This document shows, in pieces, positions 30,401-38,619 of a stretch of 64,000 nucleotides of DNA. This stretch comes from Sediminibacterium sp. (lineage in GTDB: Bacteria; Bacteroidota; Bacteroidia; Chitinophagales; Chitinophagaceae). Under the pieces are notes generated by a model. It was not told the origin of the DNA, searched no databases, and was given only the letters and a program-made list of their open reading frames with translations. The DNA is taken from positions 310,001 to 374,000 of the forward strand of contig NZ_JAUYTR010000016.1 in the NCBI RefSeq assembly GCF_030695065.1. Direction: 5' to 3'. Made by a program: the position numbers and the translations under genes. Position 1 is the stretch's first letter; each line of letters begins with the position of its first letter.

Positions 30401-31095
30401 GCATCGTCTTGGTCTACATAATGACTATCGTTGGTAGCTATAACTGGCACATTGTATTTCTTAGAAAACTTGAGCAGCGTATGATTAATAATTTCCTGTT
30501 CTTTAATATCGTGTCTTTGTATTTCTATATAATAATCATCTCCAAATAAATCTAACCACCATTTAAATTCTTGCTCTGCTTTCTCTTCACCTTGATTTAA
30601 AATGGTTTGAGGCACATAGGCCCCAATACAACAAGTAGTGGCTATTAATCCCTCATGATATTGTTCTATCAATTCTTTATCAATTCTCGGATACTTACTA
30701 TACATCCCTTCAATGTAACCCAGTGAAGTAAGTTTAACTAGATTTTGATAACCAATTGCATTCTTTGCTAATAGAACTTGATGGAATCGATTGTCTTTAG
30801 AATCCTTGGTAAAAGTTTTTATATGTCGATCTTTTACCACATAAAACTCACAACCAACAATAGGTTTAACTACTGGCGCTAAAATATCTTTTCCGTTGGC
30901 GTCTTTTCCCACTACTTTGGTATTCTTCCATGCCTGACTTACAAAATCGAATGCCCCAAACATATTACCGTGATCGGTAATAGCCAATGCAGGCATATTA
31001 TTAGCAGCCGCTTTTTTGTACAACTCATCAATAGGAGCTGCGCCATCTAATAATGAATACTGAGTATGAACATGTAAGTGAGAAAATTGCGGCAT
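27421..31095 (-). CDS. dnaE: DNA polymerase III subunit alpha
   Basis: Catalytic subunit of the replicative DNA polymerase. The 1224-aa protein starts with the PHP domain (FSHLHVHTQYSLLDGAAPIDEL, ALAITDHGNMFG). It has the palm-domain acidic motif PDIDTDFDDEGRQ after GPGRGSAAGSVVAFC, then the thumb/fingers segments GLKTLSILKTALE and NALYRPGPIAYIPNFI. The helix-hairpin and OB-fold region follows (YRVAGLVTDVQHRVTKTGKNFGSFVIEDYSG). This is the DnaE1 type by length and order. A weak GAACTTTG box lies 17 nt before the ATG. It stands alone, divergent from the NlpC/P60 lipoprotein. Confidence 0.97.
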   Translation of the reverse strand: MPQFSHLHVHTQYSLLDGAAPIDELYKKAAANNMPALAITDHGNMFGAFDFVSQAWKNTKVVGKDANGKDILAPVVKPIVGCEFYVVKDRHIKTFTKDSKDNRFHQVLLAKNAIGYQNLVKLTSLGYIEGMYSKYPRIDKELIEQYHEGLIATTCCIGAYVPQTILNQGEEKAEQEFKWWLDLFGDDYYIEIQRHDIKEQEIINHTLLKFSKKYNVPVIATNDSHYVDQDDANAHDILLCINTGEKQSTPGFDDFVNDEVQIKNRRFKFPNDQFYFKTQDEMSKLFHDIPESLDNTNRIVDKVEVLNLKKDILLPAFPIPKEFQIHADANLNQWELLKHLTYEGAKQRYSDITPEIQERIDFELFTIKTMGFAGYFLIVSDFIKAGRDMGVFIGPGRGSAAGSVVAFCIGITNIDPIKYNLLFERFLNPDRKSMPDIDTDFDDEGRQKVIDYVVQKYGKSQVAQIVTYGTMAAKMSIKDVARVLDLPLAESNMLAKLVPDKPGTELGRVLKAPLTIKEGPKSLEEKEGYQQEDIDNVKKLREIYKGSDIRAQVLREAERLEGSVRNTGIHAAGIIIAPRDLTDLIPVATAKDSDLWVTQIEGSIIEDAGVIKMDFLGLKTLSILKTALELIKLNHDVTIDLDTIPLDDEKTFQLYQSGQTNGTFQFESVGMQKYLRELKPDHFNDLIAMNALYRPGPIAYIPNFIARKHGKEAISYDIEETKEYLSDTYGITVYQEQVMLLSQSLAGFSKGDADVLRKAMGKKQKSVLDKMKAQFIGGATAKGHPADKLEKIWTDWEAFAQYAFNKSHSTCYAFVAYQTAYLKAHYPGEYMSAVLNHQGNIEKITFFMEECKRMGINVLGPDINESLKGFAVNAKGEIRFGLGGLKGVGEMAIESIISERQKNGPYVDIFDFVQRVLQKSVNKKSLESLVYSGAFDCFPAMHRAQYFHTVDGERVNGLEKIVNYGQVQQSLSSGNTNTLFGDLPGAMHVPKPKVAPCEPWTLTELLNYEKEVTGMFMSGHPLDHFKFELKHYEITNIADFNEVRDALVEGSSLGKMYRVAGLVTDVQHRVTKTGKNFGSFVIEDYSGKTEYMLWSEDYIRYKDYLEKGQNILLNGVFRNRYNQPNLFEFKISSMSLLETVKQQLTRSVEINMHPSAVTPSMVGFIEKNLKAYPGKSTLRINIMEPKENLKISMYTIERGFQMNEEMAEYLMNNLDIEVKVGLVG

Positions 31096-31189
31096 AAATC
31101 AAGAATAGTCTTCAAAGTTCGGGCATTGCAAAACCATAACAAAGTGACAATTTTCCACATTAGCATAAAGAAGCTAAATTGCAGACCAT

Positions 31190-31885
31190 ATGAGTAGTAA
31201 ATCATATATCAATTTAGTTTTGTTTATGCTGGTAATAAGTAGTTGTAATACCGTTCGGAAGATGGTAAACAATGATCAATCTGCAAAAAAACCAGTTACA
31301 AAAGTCTATTCTAATGAGAAAAGGGAGTTTATCAATGGAATAGAAGTTACACTAGGAACAGTTACTACTACTAAACACAAAACCAGTAGCACGGCAACCA
31401 CTGCAAAAAAGAAAGCAACCAGTAATGGAGGTAATCCTCCATCTAAAGCAGAACTAGAAAAAGCAAATTGGTTGCAAATTAAATATGCTATTGTTATGGA
31501 TATGCCTGCAGAGGACTTAACTAATATCCCATTATTAGAATTAATGGATAAATGGTGGGGAACACGCTATTGTATTGGAGGCAGCACAATGAATTGTATT
31601 GATTGCTCCGCCTTTACTCAAGTAATCATGAAAGAGGTTTACAATACACAATTGCCTCGTACTGCACAAGAGCAATTTAACATGATGCAACCGATTGCAA
31701 TAGATGAACTACAAGAAGGCGATTTAGTTTTCTTTAATACGGGTGGAAGAGGAATATCGCATGTGGGCATTTATATTCAAAACAATAAGTTTCTACATGC
31801 GTCTACTTCGCAGGGCGTTACCATCACCGACTTAAGCGATAAATATTGGAACCCCAAATTCAGGGGTGGGGGAAGAATGCGTTAA
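31190..31885 (+). CDS. NlpC/P60 family cell-wall hydrolase, lipoprotein
   Basis: Probable peptidoglycan endopeptidase cutting D-Glu-gamma-diaminopimelate-type stem peptide bonds. In the 231-aa protein a lipoprotein signal ends at LVISSC (Cys19), followed by a Lys/Thr-rich linker (about 60-90). The papain-like NlpC/P60 domain has the catalytic Cys in NCIDCSAFTQVIM and the His in GISHVGIYIQNNKFLHAST. Its stop is immediately adjacent to the stop of the convergent flippase gene, with no spacer. Start at ATG 31190 fits the signal peptide. Confidence 0.92.
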   Translation: MSSKSYINLVLFMLVISSCNTVRKMVNNDQSAKKPVTKVYSNEKREFINGIEVTLGTVTTTKHKTSSTATTAKKKATSNGGNPPSKAELEKANWLQIKYAIVMDMPAEDLTNIPLLELMDKWWGTRYCIGGSTMNCIDCSAFTQVIMKEVYNTQLPRTAQEQFNMMQPIAIDELQEGDLVFFNTGGRGISHVGIYIQNNKFLHASTSQGVTITDLSDKYWNPKFRGGGRMR

Positions 31886-33376
31886 CTATTTCTTGAAACG
31901 TTGCATAAAATTATGATAGAGCTGTCCTGCATCTGGAGTTAGTTTTAATTTAAATATTGCCAATACCATTAACGCAGAGAACAATACACTACGAAGTATA
32001 ATACCTGCCCATCCATGCATGTTTTCAAAAATAAAATAACTGATGCCAAATGCTCCGGCTGCTACTCCAAATGCTAATAATGTTTTTACATCAAATGGTT
32101 GCATCTTAAATTTCCTTCGCAAAAATTCAAAGCGGATAAAATTGTATAAACTATAAGCGAACAACTCTGCAAATGCGGAACCAATAATACCGTAGTTCAT
32201 AATCAAATAATAGGTGAGGGGCAACCTAAATGCCAATAATATTACCCCACTAATAAAATCGAACCGCCAATATGTTGAAGTATTAATAACCATTGCATTT
32301 AACCCCGTGCCTGCATCAATAATGCGAACCATCCCCAAAATAAAAATAGTGCCTAAACCTGCTTCGTACTCTTTTTGAATATGCAATACCCGCATACCAT
32401 CTGCCACATTTAACCAAAGATTTCCAAAGATGAAAAGGGCCATAATTAATAGATTAATACATGACCTTTTGTAAATTCTTTTGATCTCGTTCATGTCTTT
32501 GTCTTTCCAAGCACGAGAGAGCACCCCTGCAGATATGGCTTGTATACTTCGCTGAGGAACTTGAATTAAATTGGCTGCATACTGCGCTAATCCAAATACA
32601 CCTACCACGGCCAATCCTTGGAATTTAGCAATGATAAAACTATCGATAGTTGCAGCTATTGAAGCAATTACCGTTCCGCTATAAATTAATACCTGCATTC
32701 CCAACATTTTTTTCCAGAATTTTTTAGTAACCCTACTAATTGTTGTTGGAAAATGCACTTGTTGAGTAGCATACAAATAAGTGGCAAGAATTACGAAAAT
32801 CAATAAATATAAAAATGCAAAAAAGAAGATAAACGATTCAAAAGGAATTAATTTAAAATAATACAAGGCAATTAATACACTGGTGAAAATTCTTAAGCCT
32901 GTCTCCTTTAGAAAATTAGAGAACACCGTTTTTTGTAGTGCCCAACAAAACCCTTCTAAAACAGAAAAAAACAACATTCCCAACGCAAATGGAAACATTA
33001 AATAATAGTAGTCTACAATTAACTTTGATTTTTCATAAAATTGTGCTTCAAAAACTGGCCTAAAATACCAACCTGCTAATAAAACCAACATAAATCCGAG
33101 CAATGCAGCGAGCATTCCCCAAGTCATTAGATCAATTTTGTGTTTTTCTAAATTGTCTTTATAATAAGGGTAAAATTTATAGATAACGGGTATTACCCCT
33201 AATGCACCAAATGCATACATATTTTGAGCAAAATCAAAGAATATACGGGTTAACGCAAACTGCTCTAAGGTAAAAGATCCATCTTTTGTATAGATATACA
33301 TATTGATGGCGCCTATAAAGAATCCTATATAGACCAATAAACTTGAGATGATTGTTTGCTTCCGAATGGTTCCCAT
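31886..33376 (-). CDS. polysaccharide biosynthesis / lipid-linked oligosaccharide flippase-like membrane protein (MATE/MOP superfamily)
   Basis: Integral membrane protein with about 12-14 hydrophobic helices over 496 aa, starting MGTIRKQTIISSLLVYIGFFIGAINM. That start is typical of Wzx/RfbX-type flippases that export undecaprenyl-linked glycans. The ORF track starts at GTG 33382, which overlaps the preceding gene's stop (TAGTG); ATG 33376 lies two codons further and is preferred. Either way translation is probably coupled to the M1 peptidase gene. No glycosyltransferases are nearby, so the cargo is unknown. Confidence 0.8.
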   Translation of the reverse strand: MGTIRKQTIISSLLVYIGFFIGAINMYIYTKDGSFTLEQFALTRIFFDFAQNMYAFGALGVIPVIYKFYPYYKDNLEKHKIDLMTWGMLAALLGFMLVLLAGWYFRPVFEAQFYEKSKLIVDYYYLMFPFALGMLFFSVLEGFCWALQKTVFSNFLKETGLRIFTSVLIALYYFKLIPFESFIFFFAFLYLLIFVILATYLYATQQVHFPTTISRVTKKFWKKMLGMQVLIYSGTVIASIAATIDSFIIAKFQGLAVVGVFGLAQYAANLIQVPQRSIQAISAGVLSRAWKDKDMNEIKRIYKRSCINLLIMALFIFGNLWLNVADGMRVLHIQKEYEAGLGTIFILGMVRIIDAGTGLNAMVINTSTYWRFDFISGVILLAFRLPLTYYLIMNYGIIGSAFAELFAYSLYNFIRFEFLRRKFKMQPFDVKTLLAFGVAAGAFGISYFIFENMHGWAGIILRSVLFSALMVLAIFKLKLTPDAGQLYHNFMQRFKK

Positions 33377-33381
33377 GCGCA

Positions 33382-35082
33382 CTAATTCATTTTAATCTGT
33401 ACTTCTTTTCTTCCGTTAATGCCAATGTAAAAATAGTTCTCTAAATCTTCTAATTGTAAATTGGCTCCTTGTTTAGAAGTTAAACGAATCGTTTGCCAAA
33501 TATTCACTTTTGGCTTCAACACCAATAAACCATTATTTGTTTTCACTTGCAGTGGCATATAAAAGTTTTTAACTGCATTAGAATACCTATAGCTTAGTGT
33601 TTTGCCATCTACAGACAATTTATAATCAAATGAAGGTATTTGAGTTGTAGTAAGGTATTGGGTAAATATTCCTTTAACTGAATACCCTGCAAACAAGGAA
33701 ATTTCTTTTTCTATCATGGTTGTTGTAACAATTTGATGATAGAATTTTTTATTGAGATGGCGCAACAGCTGCCTGAATTTTTCATCGTTGTTCATAGACA
33801 TTCTAATACTATGTAACATAGCAGATGCTTTTGGATACATATCTCCACTGCCTGTATTGTGTACATTGTAGGTTCCTAGTATTGGTTTATCGTTGCGGAT
33901 ATTTTTTCTGGCTCCTTTATTGTATGCTGAGCCTGCTTCTTTCCCGCTTAACCATTGCGTAAACAAAGTTTCAGAATAATTGGTAAACCCCTCATGAATC
34001 CACATGTCGGCAATATCTTTTGAAGTGATATTATTTCCAAACCATTCATGTCCACTCTCATGCACTACAATAAAGTCCCATTTTAATCCCCAACCTGTTC
34101 CAGACAAATCTCTTCCTAAATAGCCATTCATGTATTTGTTTCCATATGCCACATTGCTCTGGTGCTCCATACCCAAGTAGGGCACTTCTACCAATTTAAA
34201 TCCATCTTTATAAAATGGATATTTCCCAAACCAATGTTCAAAACATTCCAACATAGGTTTTACTTGGGCAAATTGTTTTTCGGCTCCATGTTTATTTTGT
34301 GGCAATACATAGTAATCTAAACTCAACTTTCCAGCTTCCCCATTAAACTCATCATGTAGATGAATATATTTTCCAATATTCATACTCACGCTATAATTAT
34401 TAATGGGTTCATTTACCTGCCATACCCATGTTTTTGTTGCATCTTCATGTTGAATGGTATTAATTAATCTACCATTGGAAACATTCATTAAGGTATCAGG
34501 AACCCTAACAGAAATGGTTACTCCTTTTTCTGGTTCATCATATTGATGGTCTTTACAAGGCCACCAAACACTTGCACCCAAGCCTTGACAGGAAGTGGCT
34601 ACAAATGGATTACCCAATTCGTCTTTCGCCCAACTAATGCCACCATCCCACGGGGCTCTTATGGCAGCTCTCGGCACTCCATGATAATATACCTGTACCA
34701 ATCCCTCCGTATTGGCTTGTAAATTATTGGGCATATTAACCATTGCAACGTTGCCTTCTCTGTTAAATGTTAAATGCTGCTTGGATTTGCCTAAATAAAA
34801 GATACTGTCTATTACCAAAGGTTGCTGCAAATCAATTTGCATACGTTTCCCTTTGGTCAAAACTTTGAATTGGATGTCTACTATCCCTTGTATCGTTTTG
34901 TCAACCAAATTGGGCCTTACTTGAATATCGTAGTGCAACAAATTCCACCAGGCTCTTTCTGGGGTAATGGATCCCCTTAATGTGTCGGCCTTGGTAAATA
35001 AGTTAGTGTCTGCTTTTTGCGCCATTATAGACAATGGTAGCAAAAGCAGAAGACTCATCTTTAGCAAAGGTTTTTGATTCAT
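33382..35082 (-). CDS. secreted M1 family aminopeptidase
   Basis: Zinc aminopeptidase of the gluzincin clan, exported by a signal peptide (MNQKPLLKMSLLLLLPLSIMAQ). The 566-aa protein has an N-terminal beta-saddle domain (about 45-230) and the catalytic motif VVHESGHEWFGNN with the third zinc ligand in IHEGFTNYSE. The substrate-side GMEHQSNVAYGN corresponds to the GAMEN motif in variant form (GMEHQ). It lacks the long C-terminal helical domain of PepN, as in many Bacteroidota M1 proteins. It is immediately upstream of the flippase gene, overlapping its possible GTG start by one base. Confidence 0.92.
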   Translation of the reverse strand: MNQKPLLKMSLLLLLPLSIMAQKADTNLFTKADTLRGSITPERAWWNLLHYDIQVRPNLVDKTIQGIVDIQFKVLTKGKRMQIDLQQPLVIDSIFYLGKSKQHLTFNREGNVAMVNMPNNLQANTEGLVQVYYHGVPRAAIRAPWDGGISWAKDELGNPFVATSCQGLGASVWWPCKDHQYDEPEKGVTISVRVPDTLMNVSNGRLINTIQHEDATKTWVWQVNEPINNYSVSMNIGKYIHLHDEFNGEAGKLSLDYYVLPQNKHGAEKQFAQVKPMLECFEHWFGKYPFYKDGFKLVEVPYLGMEHQSNVAYGNKYMNGYLGRDLSGTGWGLKWDFIVVHESGHEWFGNNITSKDIADMWIHEGFTNYSETLFTQWLSGKEAGSAYNKGARKNIRNDKPILGTYNVHNTGSGDMYPKASAMLHSIRMSMNNDEKFRQLLRHLNKKFYHQIVTTTMIEKEISLFAGYSVKGIFTQYLTTTQIPSFDYKLSVDGKTLSYRYSNAVKNFYMPLQVKTNNGLLVLKPKVNIWQTIRLTSKQGANLQLEDLENYFYIGINGRKEVQIKMN

Positions 35083-35115
35083 TTGCTAAATGTAGCATAT
35101 TCATCAAAAGAAAGT

Positions 35116-35772
35116 TTATTGCTTCTTTAATTTGTCTTTGAAGACTTTTTCAAATTTCTCTAGCTTGGGCGCAATTACAAAACGGCAATACCCTTGGTTT
35201 TGATTATTGTTATAATAATTCTGGTGGTAATTTTCTGCAGGATAAAAGTTTTTAAATGGTTCAATAATGGTAACAATAGGTTTTGCCCATGCACCACTCT
35301 TATCTAAGGCAGCTTTGTATTTCTCCGCTTTTTGCTTTTGTTCGGCATTGTGGTAATATATGGCCGAACGATATTGTGGCCCAATATCATTGCCTTGCTG
35401 ATCCATTGTAGTTGGGTCATGGGTTTTCCAAAACACTTCCAACAATTCGTCGTAGCTAATTTCGTTTGGATCAAAAACAATTCTAGCCAATTCTATATGA
35501 CCAGTATTTTTATCACATACTTGTTCATAAGTGGGGTTTTCAACAAATCCGCCACCGTACCCACTCAAAACCTCTTTTACTCCTTTTAAACGCTGAAAAA
35601 ACGCTTCTGTACACCAGAAACAACCTTCTCCAAATGTTGCAGTGTCTGTTATTATATTCATTAAATTGGGTTTAGGGTTCAATTTTAAAGCTGCTTTATT
35701 GGGATCTTCTGCTGCTGCGCAAGAAAGCAACCACATTGTTAGGGTAAGGGCAAATAGGTAGTTCTTTTTCAT
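35116..35772 (-). CDS. msrA: peptide-methionine (S)-S-oxide reductase, lipoprotein form
   Basis: Repairs methionine-S-sulfoxide in proteins. The 218-aa product has an N-terminal lipoprotein-like signal (MKKNYLFALTLTMWLLSCAAAEDP, Cys18), so it probably acts in the periplasm on exported proteins. The active-site motif TFGEGCFWCTEAFFQRLKGV contains the nucleophilic Cys. GYGGGFVENPTYEQVC, GHIELARIVFDP and NYHQNYYNNN complete the MsrA fold. No MsrB domain is fused. It lies 33 nt upstream of the M1 peptidase gene on the same strand. Confidence 0.95.
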   Translation of the reverse strand: MKKNYLFALTLTMWLLSCAAAEDPNKAALKLNPKPNLMNIITDTATFGEGCFWCTEAFFQRLKGVKEVLSGYGGGFVENPTYEQVCDKNTGHIELARIVFDPNEISYDELLEVFWKTHDPTTMDQQGNDIGPQYRSAIYYHNAEQKQKAEKYKAALDKSGAWAKPIVTIIEPFKNFYPAENYHQNYYNNNQNQGYCRFVIAPKLEKFEKVFKDKLKKQ

Positions 35773-35895
35773 AATGCTTTTCTAATCTACGGAATACTAC
35801 TACAAACAGTTTGGTATTTTTGTTGAATAAGTATCCACTTATATACGAAACAGTGTTATTTAAACGATATATACCTAAGAATTGATATTTTAAGA

Positions 35896-35903
35896 TAAAT
35901 TTG
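35896..35903 (+). promoter_or_regulatory. Bacteroidota -7 promoter box (TAAATTTG)
   Basis: Exact TAnnTTTG, 16 nt before the ATG of the 169-aa membrane protein. Confidence 0.5.
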
Positions 35904-35919
35904 TGATACCGTAACCACT

Positions 35920-36429
35920 ATGAGTTTTCAGTCCCAATTTTGGAAGTACATGTCTCTACGCTTAGAGTCGCTGCTGCTGGCAATGCCGCTGTTGCTATTT
36001 TTTGCGCTATATCACTTCTACGACGCACTCAGCATTGACCCATATTTTGGGGTTTCGGTACCGTTTATTTTAAGCACAAATATTTTGATCTTCCATATTC
36101 CTATCTTCTTGATTCCTTATTTAATGCATCGTTTCATGCGAGATCAAGACAAAGGGCACGTATTAGTAAACTTTTTACACGTAGCACTCTCTATCTTTTT
36201 ATTGGTAGCACTTATGTTTACATATCAGGTAATACAACCTGGATCTCCAGATACAGGCACACCTATTTTTGATATGCCCGAAAATAAATTATGGATGGAA
36301 GCAACAATGGCTACCTATGTAATATTGGGGGCACAAGTATTATTACAAATTGCATTTATCTTTTATTCACTTACAGTGCTATTTCCTTCTAAACAAAAGC
36401 AACCCCTACCGAGTTATTCATTTAATTAG
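35920..36429 (+). CDS. hypothetical four-helix membrane protein
   Basis: Family not recognised. The 169-aa product has four hydrophobic segments (about 15-33, 45-66, 86-106 and 130-153), with short charged connectors (HRFMRDQDKGH) and a Gly/Pro-rich loop between helices 3 and 4. No signal peptidase site or catalytic motif is visible. A good TAAATTTG promoter box lies 16 nt upstream. It precedes the MutS2-like gene by 38 nt, but that gene has its own box, so a functional link is uncertain. Confidence 0.7.
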   Translation: MSFQSQFWKYMSLRLESLLLAMPLLLFFALYHFYDALSIDPYFGVSVPFILSTNILIFHIPIFLIPYLMHRFMRDQDKGHVLVNFLHVALSIFLLVALMFTYQVIQPGSPDTGTPIFDMPENKLWMEATMATYVILGAQVLLQIAFIFYSLTVLFPSKQKQPLPSYSFN

Positions 36430-36440
36430 CTGGTTCAATG

Positions 36441-36448
36441 TAACTTTG
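36441..36448 (+). promoter_or_regulatory. Bacteroidota -7 promoter box (TAACTTTG)
   Basis: Exact TAnnTTTG, 19 nt before the ATG of the MutS2-like gene. Confidence 0.5.
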
Positions 36449-36467
36449 CCAGCAGAAACTGGCTTTT

Positions 36468-38585
36468 ATGATGCGTTTGTACCCCGAATCGGCTTTAACA
36501 CAATTGGAATTTGACAAGGTAAAAGAATTGTTAAGCGCTTTGTGCAATACAGACTTTTCTAAAAACAAATCCAATCAACTTCGCATTCATACCCGAAAAG
36601 ATTTTATTGATAGAGAATTAAGACAAGCATTTGAATACAAATTAATTCTGCAACAACAGCAATATTTTCCTGCAGATTTTACAGCTAATATATCCAAAGA
36701 CATTAAACTCTTGTCTATCCCCGGTGCTTTACTAGTAGGGGAGCAGTGGATGATGATAAAAAAACTAACGGAAAGCATGGGCACTGTTTTTCGTTGGTTC
36801 GATAATGAACGCCGCATGGCATTTCCAGCACTAACGCAGGTTTTAAGCGACAGTTATTACGAGAAGTTGATTGTAGAAATGATTAATGAAGTTTTAGATG
36901 ATGCTGGTGTTGTGTTAGATAATGCTTCCCCTGAATTGCAGAAAATTCGAATGAACTTGTATAAAAAAAGAAATGAGCTACGCAGGGTATTCGAAAAAAT
37001 GGTACAGAAAATGGCCAAAGCAGGCTATACTGCAGATATTGATGAAAGCTTTAGTAACGGGAGAAGAGTAGTAGCGGTTTTTTCGGAATATAAAAGACAG
37101 GTTAAGGGTATTTTACATGGAGAAAGTGACAGCCGTAAAACAGCATTTATTGAACCTGAGGAAACCATTGAGCTCAATAACGATGTATTTGCCTTAGAGA
37201 ATGAAGAAATTAAAGAAGTGCAAAAAATACTACGTGCGCTTACTGCAAAACTTTCCGTTTATGCTCCATTACTTCAACAATACATTCAAATTATTGGAGA
37301 ATATGATTTTATAAGGGCCAAAGCCAAACTGGCCATTAATATGAATGCCAATTTGCCCAATGTATTAGATAAGGCAGTGGTGCAATTAATTGACGCTTAT
37401 CATCCATTGTTGTATTTATACAATAAAGACTCTGGCAAAAAAACCATCCCCGTTTCTATACACTTAGACGACAAGAATAGAATACTGGTTATAAGTGGCC
37501 CTAACGCTGGGGGAAAAACAGTGACCATGAAAACCATTGGCCTTAATCAAATGATGTTGCAAAGCGGTTTATTGGTTCCTGTACATCCTGATTCGCAAAT
37601 GGGTATTTTTAAACAATTATATATTCATATTGGCGATACCCAAAGTTTGCAATTTGAGTTGAGTACCTATTCTAGTCATTTGATGCATATGAAGCATTTT
37701 ATGGAGAATGCGAATGGGAAAACATTATTTTTTATAGATGAATTAGGATCTGGATCAGACCCTAATTTGGGAGGAGCTTTCGCTGAAGTAATTATGGAAG
37801 AATTGGGGCGTAAGCACTCATTCGGGGTAGTTACTACGCATTATTTGAATTTAAAAGTAATGGCCAATCATACCCAAGGTATTTTAAATGGTGCCATGCA
37901 GTTTGATGAAGTGAACCTTCAGCCGATGTATAAACTAATCATAGGTAAGCCTGGTAGTTCTTACACATTTGCCATTGCAGAAAGAATTGGCTTACCTAAA
38001 AATTTAATTAATCGAGCCAGAAAATTAGTAGAGGAAGACCATTTTAAATTAGACCGCTTACTCAATAGAACCGAACAAGACTTACAGCATTTAGAGAAAG
38101 AGAAGAAAGACTTAAATCGTTTGATGAAAGAGAATGAACGCTTGAAAAAAGAAATGGAGCAAGTGATGAATAAAGAGCGCCATACTCAACAAGTTGAATT
38201 ACTCAAAAATCAAAATAAGATTACCGAAGAACGATTGCATTACTTAAAAGATATGGAGCGTAAGTTGAAACAAATTGTATTAGATTGGAAAAAATCGGAG
38301 AACAAAAATGAAGTCATCAAAAACCTTCAAAACCTCTTATTTAAACAAAAAGAAACGATTGTAGTTAACAAACTGGCTAAAAAAGTAGACAAAAAATACA
38401 AGGAATTAAATACGCTTGTAGAGATAGGCACTTTGGTAAAATTAAAAAAGAATTACCAAGTTGGAGAAGTAAAAGAAATCCGAGGAAAGCGGGCCATTGT
38501 TCAAATTGGTGCATTGCCCATTAATGTTGAGCTGGTAGATTTAATTCCAGTAGAGAAAATACCTGAACCAGCACCCAATAGTTAA
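36468..38585 (+). CDS. MutS2-like ATPase lacking the Smr domain
   Basis: MutS-superfamily DNA- or ribosome-associated ATPase. The 705-aa protein has the MutS2 core/lever region, Walker A ISGPNAGGKTVTMKTIG at about 345, Walker B FFIDELGSGSDPNLGGAF, and the composite-site helix VVTTHYLNLKVMA. A long charged coiled coil follows (about 520-625, EQDLQHLEKEKKDLNRL), then a small KOW-like beta domain (YQVGEVKEIRGKRAIVQIG). Classical MutS2 is about 770-800 aa and ends in an Smr nuclease domain with an LDLRG motif; neither is present. It has no mismatch-binding domain I. It may act in ribosome rescue or recombination control; nuclease activity is not expected. Confidence 0.88.
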   Translation: MMRLYPESALTQLEFDKVKELLSALCNTDFSKNKSNQLRIHTRKDFIDRELRQAFEYKLILQQQQYFPADFTANISKDIKLLSIPGALLVGEQWMMIKKLTESMGTVFRWFDNERRMAFPALTQVLSDSYYEKLIVEMINEVLDDAGVVLDNASPELQKIRMNLYKKRNELRRVFEKMVQKMAKAGYTADIDESFSNGRRVVAVFSEYKRQVKGILHGESDSRKTAFIEPEETIELNNDVFALENEEIKEVQKILRALTAKLSVYAPLLQQYIQIIGEYDFIRAKAKLAINMNANLPNVLDKAVVQLIDAYHPLLYLYNKDSGKKTIPVSIHLDDKNRILVISGPNAGGKTVTMKTIGLNQMMLQSGLLVPVHPDSQMGIFKQLYIHIGDTQSLQFELSTYSSHLMHMKHFMENANGKTLFFIDELGSGSDPNLGGAFAEVIMEELGRKHSFGVVTTHYLNLKVMANHTQGILNGAMQFDEVNLQPMYKLIIGKPGSSYTFAIAERIGLPKNLINRARKLVEEDHFKLDRLLNRTEQDLQHLEKEKKDLNRLMKENERLKKEMEQVMNKERHTQQVELLKNQNKITEERLHYLKDMERKLKQIVLDWKKSENKNEVIKNLQNLLFKQKETIVVNKLAKKVDKKYKELNTLVEIGTLVKLKKNYQVGEVKEIRGKRAIVQIGALPINVELVDLIPVEKIPEPAPNS

Positions 38586-38619
38586 AATGAATCTGTATTT
38601 TACAGACTGAATTTTTGCT

